From Bryopsis sp. KO-2023 (taxonomy: Eukaryota; Chlorophyta; Ulvophyceae; Bryopsidales; Bryopsidaceae), in the NCBI GenBank assembly GCA_030272585.1, contig BSYQ01000004.1, positions 3,906,001-3,970,000 of the forward strand: DNA of 64,000 bases, given 5' to 3'. The position numbers and the translations under genes are program-made. The notes below the pieces were generated by a model. The model was not told where the DNA came from. It was given only the letters and a program-made list of their open reading frames with translations, and did no database searches. Of this stretch, positions 57,630-64,000 are shown one piece after another (the stretch's first letter is position 1; the number at the start of each line of letters is the position of its first letter).

Positions 57630-59743
57630 GTTTGGGGACCGAAGACGACCCTCCACCACCGGCCCAAGGACCAATGTTCGTGCAGCAGAACTACCAGCAC
57701 GTACAGCAGGTTCACGTCGAGAACAACCAAGCCGACGTACGTATGAACCAGCTGGAGGTGGACGCGGGTCAATGGGCGGACCGGACCGTGGCCAACCTAC
57801 AGGCGGCCCTCGAAGAGGTCCGGGGCCAGCTGCAACAGCAACAGGAGCACGCAGCCGCTTTGCTGGACCAGCAAGCCGAAGATCTCGACTACCGTCTCGA
57901 GGCCCAGAGGAGAGAAGCCGAAGAACGGCAGGCGGCCCTCGTAGATCAACAGGTCGCGGGTCTCGCCGAGAGATTGGAGGCACAACGCCAAGAGTATGGA
58001 CAGCTCACCGCGGAGCTGGAGCGCCGTCTCCAACTGAGCCAGGACCGTTTGGCCGCCAAGGCAGAGGACGATGTCAAGAACCTTGGGGCCAGGACCGAGT
58101 ATCTCACACATCAGCTCAACGACAACAAGGTCGCTGTAGCTACGCTCGACGTGGTTACCAAGGAGTTGGAGAAGGACAAGGACCGACTTTGGCGCGAGAC
58201 AGAAGCCAAACCCAACGTGGAAGAGCTCGTCAAGTTATGGTCCAAGCAGGTGCCCACCGGACCGCAACACGTTCCCGTGTACGTTGGAACGCAGACGGTC
58301 CAGGCACCAACGGCTCCACCTTTGGTACCCGTGGTCACAACAGGGCTGACCGGTGTACCGGCCGTGCCACCAACAGTAGCCACTTCGTCAGGACAATCTC
58401 AAGCACCGCTGGTATCACCTATGGACGTCAACGCCGCACCTCTACCTGTGCTTCTACCCCCCAGAGGAACCGCCGACCCAGGATCCAGGTTGAACCGCAG
58501 ACCAGGTCCCGTTATTCGAGACCAAGCTACCGACCAAGGCAGACCATGGCCCGCAGCACAAGTGCCACCAGGAGCCATGCAGCAGACGAGTGGTCGGGGA
58601 GGGTTCAACTCCGGATCGGACCCATTCGCTGGGATGGGATCATACGCATCAGTGGGCCAACAAGACCCAACTGGACAGATGAACCGGCGACAAGGAACGC
58701 ACCCAGCAGGCGGCGGTGGAGGCGGTGGAGGCGATGACGATGATGATGGACCAGACGGATCGAGGCGACCAGGAGGGCCAGGAGGACCCAATGGACCAGG
58801 AGGACCAGGAGGGCCAGGAGGACCGGGTGGACCAGGTGGACCAGGACCAGGTGGACCAGGCGGACCAGGAGGTCCGGGAGGACCACCAGGACCAGGCGCA
58901 CCAAACCCACCGGATGGACGCAACCCTCTGCGCCACTTGAAGTTGCAGATGCCCAAGCCCTACACCGGTGACCACGATGTGTCCGTCACCGAGTGGGTTA
59001 TGCAGATGGGCAGGTGGTTGCGGGCCCAAGATGTCCCTGAGGTCCAGTGGATCCGAGTGCTGTCGGCCCACGTTGGAGGAGCGGCCTCGCGTTGGATGAA
59101 CTTGCAGGAGCTTCGCATGGCTGAGGGGAGACGCCAACCCTTCGCTGATTGGCAAGAGTGGGCAACGGAGGCACGACGCCAATTTGAGCCTACGACTTCG
59201 ACGGAACGGGCCCGGACCGAGCTACGTGGCCTCAAGCAGGGAGGGACCGTGCGTGACTACGTGCGCCGGTTCCAGCACATTTGTTTTCGCATCCCGGACA
59301 TGACGGAGGCGGAAATGTTTTCGACGTTCGTCGCTGGGTTACGAGACCCTCTTCGCACCACTATCGCTGGATTCGTGCGAGGGGATGTGCAGGAAGCGAT
59401 TGAAATGGCTGAACGACTCGACGGTGTCCGGACCCTACATCCACATTCCGGTGCCAGGGGCCAAGGAGGCAGACCAAGATGGAACCGACGAAGCCGAGTC
59501 AACAGCATTGGCGATGGACCGCGTGAGGACCGACTTGGAGCCATTGGAGACCGAGGCCGTGGCCGTGGCCGTGGCCGAGGAGGCGGAGGCCGAGGCAGAG
59601 GCCGTGGCACTGGAGGCCGACAAGGCGGAAGAGGGAATCCAGGAGGCGGCGGCAGGGGACAATTGTCGTGTTATCTCTGTGGAGGCAACCATGGAGTGCG
59701 ATATTGTCCGAAACTGTCCGACGCCAAGAGATCAGTAAATTGA
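57563..59743 (+). CDS. chromovirus gag polyprotein
   Basis: 726 codons. The N-terminal third is glutamine- and glutamate-rich coiled coil ([20 protein letters not shown]). A linker follows with an aspartate run and a long glycine-proline tract of GGPGGP type near residues 400-460. Then comes the retrotransposon gag core ([20 protein letters not shown] ... ASRWMNL ... [19 protein letters not shown]), an RGR/GGR-rich basic stretch, and one CCHC zinc knuckle ([13 protein letters not shown]) near the C-terminus. It packages element RNA into virus-like particles in this family. The collagen-like Gly-Pro tract is unusual for gag. Confidence 0.88.
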   Translation: MDLIPYEEAPAYPDHVDEGDEMSLGTEDDPPPPAQGPMFVQQNYQHVQQVHVENNQADVRMNQLEVDAGQWADRTVANLQAALEEVRGQLQQQQEHAAALLDQQAEDLDYRLEAQRREAEERQAALVDQQVAGLAERLEAQRQEYGQLTAELERRLQLSQDRLAAKAEDDVKNLGARTEYLTHQLNDNKVAVATLDVVTKELEKDKDRLWRETEAKPNVEELVKLWSKQVPTGPQHVPVYVGTQTVQAPTAPPLVPVVTTGLTGVPAVPPTVATSSGQSQAPLVSPMDVNAAPLPVLLPPRGTADPGSRLNRRPGPVIRDQATDQGRPWPAAQVPPGAMQQTSGRGGFNSGSDPFAGMGSYASVGQQDPTGQMNRRQGTHPAGGGGGGGGDDDDDGPDGSRRPGGPGGPNGPGGPGGPGGPGGPGGPGPGGPGGPGGPGGPPGPGAPNPPDGRNPLRHLKLQMPKPYTGDHDVSVTEWVMQMGRWLRAQDVPEVQWIRVLSAHVGGAASRWMNLQELRMAEGRRQPFADWQEWATEARRQFEPTTSTERARTELRGLKQGGTVRDYVRRFQHICFRIPDMTEAEMFSTFVAGLRDPLRTTIAGFVRGDVQEAIEMAERLDGVRTLHPHSGARGQGGRPRWNRRSRVNSIGDGPREDRLGAIGDRGRGRGRGRGGGGRGRGRGTGGRQGGRGNPGGGGRGQLSCYLCGGNHGVRYCPKLSDAKRSVN

Positions 59744-62700
59744 AGGTCCGAGGCGCAGGACCACCAGCCTTGGACCAGGAAACGGGTGGTGATGAGGCCA
59801 GCGATCCGGGAGATCAAGGGCAAAGGGAAAAAAGAGTACGCTGGAAAGACCAGCCGGAAGAACCGAAACACAGCTCCAGTCCGCAAGACAGTCCCCAAGA
59901 TACAGCAGATGTGCGGACCGGGTCACCAGGGACGGGACCCTTGAGAGGAGCCACCGACGGTCAAGGGCAAGAACAGCCCGTGGGGCCATCGGACCACTCG
60001 GAGCGTGATGCATCACTTGAACCAGGGAAAGGTCAAGGAGCTACCGAGGTGGATGGGGAAGTGCTAGGGCAGGCACTTAGTCGGACCGGTTCTGCGACGG
60101 CCGACAATTTTTCTTTTTTAGCTAAGACCGGCGGGGCCGGCAAGAATAGTCGTTTTACGGGGTTTGAAATAAGGGTTTTTATTAATGACGTGCCAGTAGT
60201 GGCTTATGTCGATTCGGGCAGTTGGGAAAATTACCTTTCGAAGGAAGTAGTGGAGAAAGTGGGTGTAAAGGTTTTCCCCGAACAACGGACTTTGGTTATG
60301 GCAGATGGTTCCAGGAAACAGGTTACAGGACGAGCGGACCGGTTACAGTTCCGGTCCGGATCAGTTAATTTTGTGTCTGATTTCCACTTGTTCCCTGGCA
60401 TGGCATATGAAATGATATTGGGAATTCCATGGTTGGTTGCTGAAAACCCCGATTTGTGTTTTCGCACTCGGACCATTAAGGTTCGTCGGGGCCGGAGCCA
60501 ACTATCATTACCATTAGCTATTTCAACTCAGCCAAAACCAACTGAAGTCATGAGTATTGGGGGATTGGAACCGACATCCGCCACCAACGTTTGGCGAGGG
60601 ATACGGTCCAACGATTGTGGAGCTTTGATGGTGGTAGTTACGGAAGTGGAGCCAGAAGACGGACATCAGAAGGACGATGTGGAGCGACTGATTCGGGAGG
60701 ACACCTCTCGAAAGATTACGAACCTACTGGAGAGCTATCGGAGAGTATTTGCCTCGGATCTGCCCAAGGGACCACCACCGGTCCGAAACGGGCACGAGTT
60801 CGAGATCAAAGTTGAGGAGGGGACGAAGCCAATCTTTCGTCCCATGTATAAGCTATCTCCGGCGGAGCTTCAGGAGGTCCGTAAACAGCTGGACTATATG
60901 TTGGACCGGGAGTTGATCCGGCCCTCCAAGAGTCCATGGGGCGCACCGGTCCTCTTCGCTAACAAGAAGGACGGTGGCCTTCGCTTTTGCATCGACTACC
61001 GCTGGCTCAACCAGAGGACCATCAAGAACCGCTATCCACTACCGCTACCCGAGGAGCTATTGGACCGACTACAGGGAGCTAAGGTGTTTAGCCGGTTGGA
61101 CCTGCGATCCGGCTACTGGCAGATGCCGATCCGGCCTGAGGACCAGGAGAAGACAGCGTTCCGGACCCGGTACGGACACTACGAGTACAAGGTTGTGCCA
61201 TTTGGGCTCACAAACGCCCCTCCGCAGTTTATGGCTATGATAAACGACCTGTTCCGGGATTTCCATGACCGGTTCATGGTCGTGTTCCTCGATGACATCA
61301 TAGTCTACAGCAAGAACGAGGAGGAGCATGCGGAGCACCTACGCTTGGTATTGGACAAGCTAGCGGAGCACAACCTGTACGCGAAGGCATCGAAGTGTTC
61401 TATCGCCGTGAAGGAACTGGATTTTGTGGGCCATTGGATCTCGGCGAATGGAATCTCGCCGCATCGGTCCAAGGTCCAGGCGATCCGGGATTGGGAGCCG
61501 CTGACCTCTGTTCCTGAGGTCCGAAGTTTTCTGGGGATGGTTTCGTATTACCGTCGCTTCATTCGACAGTTTTCGAAGGTAGCGGCGCCGATCCAGAAGC
61601 TTGTGAAGAAGGACCAGCCATGGGAATGGGGAGCCGAGCAGAAGGCAGCTTTTGAAGCCCTGAAGGAAAGTCTGACGACGGCTCCGGTCCTGCTGATACC
61701 GGATCCGGACAAGCCATATGTAGTTGTCACGGATGCTTCGGATTTTGCGCTGGGAGCCACATTGATGCAGGAGGCTGACGATGGACTTCAACCGGTGGCG
61801 TTCATCAGTAGGTCCCTCAACTCGGCCGAACAGAAGTACTCGGCCTATGAAAGGGAGCTTTTGGGCATTTCCTATGCCTTGGCTCAATGGCGCCATTATC
61901 TCGAAGGAGCGCCGAAAGGGACCACTGTCTACACGGACCACCAGCCCGCTACACATTTCCTCCAGCAACGGGTCCTGTCTCGGACCCAGACCCGCTGGTT
62001 GAAAGCGGGATATTTTCAGTCTATTATGCCGAAGATCGTCTACCTCCCGGGCAGATCCAATGTGGTGGCTGATGCATTGTCACGCAAGCCTCAGCTCAAG
62101 TTGAATGCAATTTTGGAGGCCAAAATTTCGCCCGGGGAGGCGCAGGAATGGACGCAAGCGACCACTGATGACCCTACTTTGAAGCGTATTCTGGACCAAC
62201 TGGACCAAGGACGACATGTACCCGGGTATTCTCGGACCGAACCGGGAATGCTTTTATATCAAACCGAACCAGGAGTGGACCCAAAACTAGTGGTCCCTAC
62301 CACAAAACGACAAGTGGTGTTGCACGATCACCACGATGTTCCGATGGCGGGACATCCAGGAGTGGCCAGGACGGCCGAGCTCGTGAGCCGAAGATATTGG
62401 TGGCGCGGTTGGAGACGAACCGTGACCGACTATGTCCGCTCGTGCCCCACATGCCAAGTGATGAAGACCGAGAACGCGAAGCCCAAAGGATTGCTGAATC
62501 CGCTTCCCGTTCCGACATATAAGTGGGAACAGCTGACAACGGACCTTGTGACCGATTTGCCGAAATCGAATGGGTATACCGCTGTAGCTGTCTTTGTGGA
62601 CCGGCTCACAAAAATGTGCAAGTTCGTGCCATGTACCAAGGAGGTATCGGCAAAGGAGTATGCCGAGTTGTTTCTATCCCAGGTGTTCCCTACCTCAGGG

Positions 62701-63603
62701 ATACCTGAAGTGATCGTTTCGGATCGAGATCCACGGTTCACGAGCCAGTTCTACAAGGAACTGTTCAGGCTCGTAGGAACGGATCTGCGGATGTCAACTG
62801 CTCACCATCCACAGTCGGATGGCCAGAGTGAAGTAACGATCCGGACCCTGGAGAACTTCCTTCGGCCCTATATTGAGGCCAGGCCGGAGAAGTGGAGCGA
62901 CTACCTGAGCACGGCAGAATTTGCAGCGAATAACTCGATCAACGCCAGTACCAAGTACACGCCGTTCTACCTTATGTACGGCCAGCACCCGAAGGGATTG
63001 GAGTTGGACCGGCCCAAGAGCAATGTTGAGGCCGCAGAAGCCATGGTGGACCGAATGCGGGACGATTTGATGGACGCGAAGAAGAACTACCACGCCGCCC
63101 AGGAGCAAATGTGCCAAGTAGCCAACAAGAAAAGGAGGCACGTGGAGTTCCAAGTGGGCCAAGAAGTGTGCCTACGAAGTGCACATCTTCCTTTGGCCGT
63201 GACCAAGCATGTTCCAGCTAAGGTCCGAAGACGGTTCATCGGGCCATTCAAGGTGACCAAAGTGATATCACCGGTGGCCTACCGCATTGATCTACCAGAA
63301 ACATGGCGACTACATCCAACCTTCCACGTCTCCAAACTCAAGGAGTATATACGTTCCGAGGAATTCAAGAGGGACGATCCTCCAGGACCGGCTCTGGTGG
63401 ACGAACTAACTGGAGCCGAGGAATTCGAAGTGGAGACGGTTCTACGATCCAAGGGAGCTGGAAAAAGAAAGAGGTACCTGGTACTATGGAAGGGTTATCC
63501 GACCCATGAGGCCACATGGGAACCGGTTGCACATCTGGAACACTGTGCAGAATTGTTAGCTGAGTTCGAAAGGAAAAACTCAGCCAAACATGGCCATAAC
63601 TGA
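59668..63603 (+). CDS. chromovirus pol polyprotein with C-terminal chromodomain
   Basis: 1311 codons in a different frame from gag, overlapping its end by about 75 bases, an arrangement in which gypsy elements commonly use frameshifting. Domains in order: aspartic protease ([15 protein letters not shown], near 180); reverse transcriptase ([47 protein letters not shown]); RNase H ([26 protein letters not shown]); zinc-binding integrase N-domain ([19 protein letters not shown] with a CPTCQ pair); integrase core ([33 protein letters not shown], with the E in the segment beginning HPQSDGQSE); and a C-terminal chromodomain ([20 protein letters not shown]). Chromodomains of this class steer insertion toward marked chromatin. 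Confidence 0.92.
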   Translation: MLSLWRQPWSAILSETVRRQEISKLKVRGAGPPALDQETGGDEASDPGDQGQREKRVRWKDQPEEPKHSSSPQDSPQDTADVRTGSPGTGPLRGATDGQGQEQPVGPSDHSERDASLEPGKGQGATEVDGEVLGQALSRTGSATADNFSFLAKTGGAGKNSRFTGFEIRVFINDVPVVAYVDSGSWENYLSKEVVEKVGVKVFPEQRTLVMADGSRKQVTGRADRLQFRSGSVNFVSDFHLFPGMAYEMILGIPWLVAENPDLCFRTRTIKVRRGRSQLSLPLAISTQPKPTEVMSIGGLEPTSATNVWRGIRSNDCGALMVVVTEVEPEDGHQKDDVERLIREDTSRKITNLLESYRRVFASDLPKGPPPVRNGHEFEIKVEEGTKPIFRPMYKLSPAELQEVRKQLDYMLDRELIRPSKSPWGAPVLFANKKDGGLRFCIDYRWLNQRTIKNRYPLPLPEELLDRLQGAKVFSRLDLRSGYWQMPIRPEDQEKTAFRTRYGHYEYKVVPFGLTNAPPQFMAMINDLFRDFHDRFMVVFLDDIIVYSKNEEEHAEHLRLVLDKLAEHNLYAKASKCSIAVKELDFVGHWISANGISPHRSKVQAIRDWEPLTSVPEVRSFLGMVSYYRRFIRQFSKVAAPIQKLVKKDQPWEWGAEQKAAFEALKESLTTAPVLLIPDPDKPYVVVTDASDFALGATLMQEADDGLQPVAFISRSLNSAEQKYSAYERELLGISYALAQWRHYLEGAPKGTTVYTDHQPATHFLQQRVLSRTQTRWLKAGYFQSIMPKIVYLPGRSNVVADALSRKPQLKLNAILEAKISPGEAQEWTQATTDDPTLKRILDQLDQGRHVPGYSRTEPGMLLYQTEPGVDPKLVVPTTKRQVVLHDHHDVPMAGHPGVARTAELVSRRYWWRGWRRTVTDYVRSCPTCQVMKTENAKPKGLLNPLPVPTYKWEQLTTDLVTDLPKSNGYTAVAVFVDRLTKMCKFVPCTKEVSAKEYAELFLSQVFPTSGIPEVIVSDRDPRFTSQFYKELFRLVGTDLRMSTAHHPQSDGQSEVTIRTLENFLRPYIEARPEKWSDYLSTAEFAANNSINASTKYTPFYLMYGQHPKGLELDRPKSNVEAAEAMVDRMRDDLMDAKKNYHAAQEQMCQVANKKRRHVEFQVGQEVCLRSAHLPLAVTKHVPAKVRRRFIGPFKVTKVISPVAYRIDLPETWRLHPTFHVSKLKEYIRSEEFKRDDPPGPALVDELTGAEEFEVETVLRSKGAGKRKRYLVLWKGYPTHEATWEPVAHLEHCAELLAEFERKNSAKHGHN

Positions 63604-63917
63604 GACCGGATCGCATTGGAGCCAGCGATGGGGGAGTTGGATCCAAATGGAGACGGACCGAGAATGATCCAACCCCGGCTGGTATGGGACAGCTTTAACG
63701 GGGAAACATCATCTCAGTCCTGAGGTAACTCCCAGCTGACTACACGATCCGAGGAAGGCGTGGCTGTACAGGAGTACTGGACCGTGGAGCCGGGAACGAC
63801 GATAAAAATTAAGCGCGAAGACAAGGAACCATACATCAAGCGCACTTTGGTTTCTGTTCTCCGACTCGCTACTGCAAACCCCGACAAACAACTACTGTTC
63901 CTTCGTTCTCGTTCGAA

Positions 63918-64000
63918 ATGGCTGCACCGACTCCTGTCTCCAGCGCCCTTGATGCGTTAAATGCAGCGTTCACTGAGGAGACAAAGAGGTTACAGGCCAC
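63918..64000 (+). CDS. open frame starting after pol, cut by the window edge
   Basis: The ATG at 63918 opens MAAPTPVSSALDALNAAFTE and is still open at the edge, 27 codons later. It follows about 0.3 kb of non-coding sequence after pol. It could be an additional gene of the same element, the start of a neighbouring element, or host sequence. No domain is visible in so short a piece. Confidence 0.35.
   Translation, partial: MAAPTPVSSALDALNAAFTEETKRLQA

Larger units (their letters stand above)
56760..64000 (+). mobile_element. Ty3/gypsy LTR retrotransposon, chromovirus branch (right end beyond or unclear)
   Basis: A GC-rich block unlike the host DNA to its left. Order: probable 5' LTR, primer-binding-like site, gag, protease, reverse transcriptase, RNase H, integrase and chromodomain, the gypsy domain order with the chromovirus C-terminus. 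Both main reading frames are long and open, so the copy looks whole in the visible part and is likely young. The left edge is approximate, because no second LTR is visible to fix it; the sequence after pol does not repeat the 5' region inside the window. It sits about 0.1 kb from the start codon of the fourth coiled-coil gene. Confidence 0.9.

Noticed and set aside
57367-58737. 456-codon arginine-rich open frame overlapping gag
   Set aside because: Off-frame shadow of the gag region produced by high GC; composition is arginine/threonine noise with no domain.

Overview
The window is nuclear DNA from an intron-rich eukaryote. Genes are split by GT-AG introns with T-rich acceptors, the intergenic DNA is full of homopolymers and microsatellites, and a chromodomain Ty3/gypsy element lies at the right end. 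I recognise an F-box/LRR protein, an FtsJ/MRM2-type rRNA 2'-O-methyltransferase, a Qri7/OSGEPL1-type tRNA t6A enzyme, the GINS replication subunit Psf3, a PAN/Apple protein and a U-box protein. This mix suits a unicellular alga or protist. An alveolate or stramenopile alga (for example a chromerid) is a guess, not a demonstrated assignment.

Layout. 1-1.4 kb: C-terminally cut LRR gene (minus). 2.0-4.1 kb: FtsJ-type methyltransferase in six exons (minus), head-to-head with 4.5-7.2 kb: Qri7 in five visible exons (plus). 7.2-12.9 kb: no gene I can name, ending in a long polypyrimidine tract. 12.9-13.5 kb: unidentified basic/serine-rich exon (minus). 14.7-16.8 kb: Psf3 in seven phase-consistent exons (plus). 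17.7-18.3 kb: two-PAN-domain secreted protein (minus).

18.8-47.7 kb is one very large imperfect inverted repeat. The left arm (about 12.9 kb) and right arm (about 10.3 kb) flank a 5.7 kb spacer. Each arm carries a head-outward copy of a long coiled-coil gene, an unidentified conserved reading frame, a tRNA-like 43-nt minihelix and an array of about 1.6 kb tandem units with a 24-bp GTAC-rich minisatellite. The arms differ by large indels; one of them removes the last exon of the right-hand coiled-coil gene. The spacer holds a third, shorter coiled-coil paralogue, an exon with a trypsin-like GDSGGP motif and a small unidentified two-exon reading frame.

48.7-51.9 kb: U-box protein in four exons (minus). 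53.56 kb: a second tRNA-like 43-nt minihelix unrelated in sequence to the first. 54.5-56.6 kb: a fourth, more diverged coiled-coil paralogue (minus). From about 56.76 kb to the end: a whole-looking, GC-rich Ty3/gypsy chromovirus (gag, protease, reverse transcriptase, RNase H, integrase, chromodomain) inserted just upstream of the fourth paralogue, with a further open frame starting at 63,918. All exon joins were made by eye from splice consensus, reading phase and family similarity; no search or alignment program was run.
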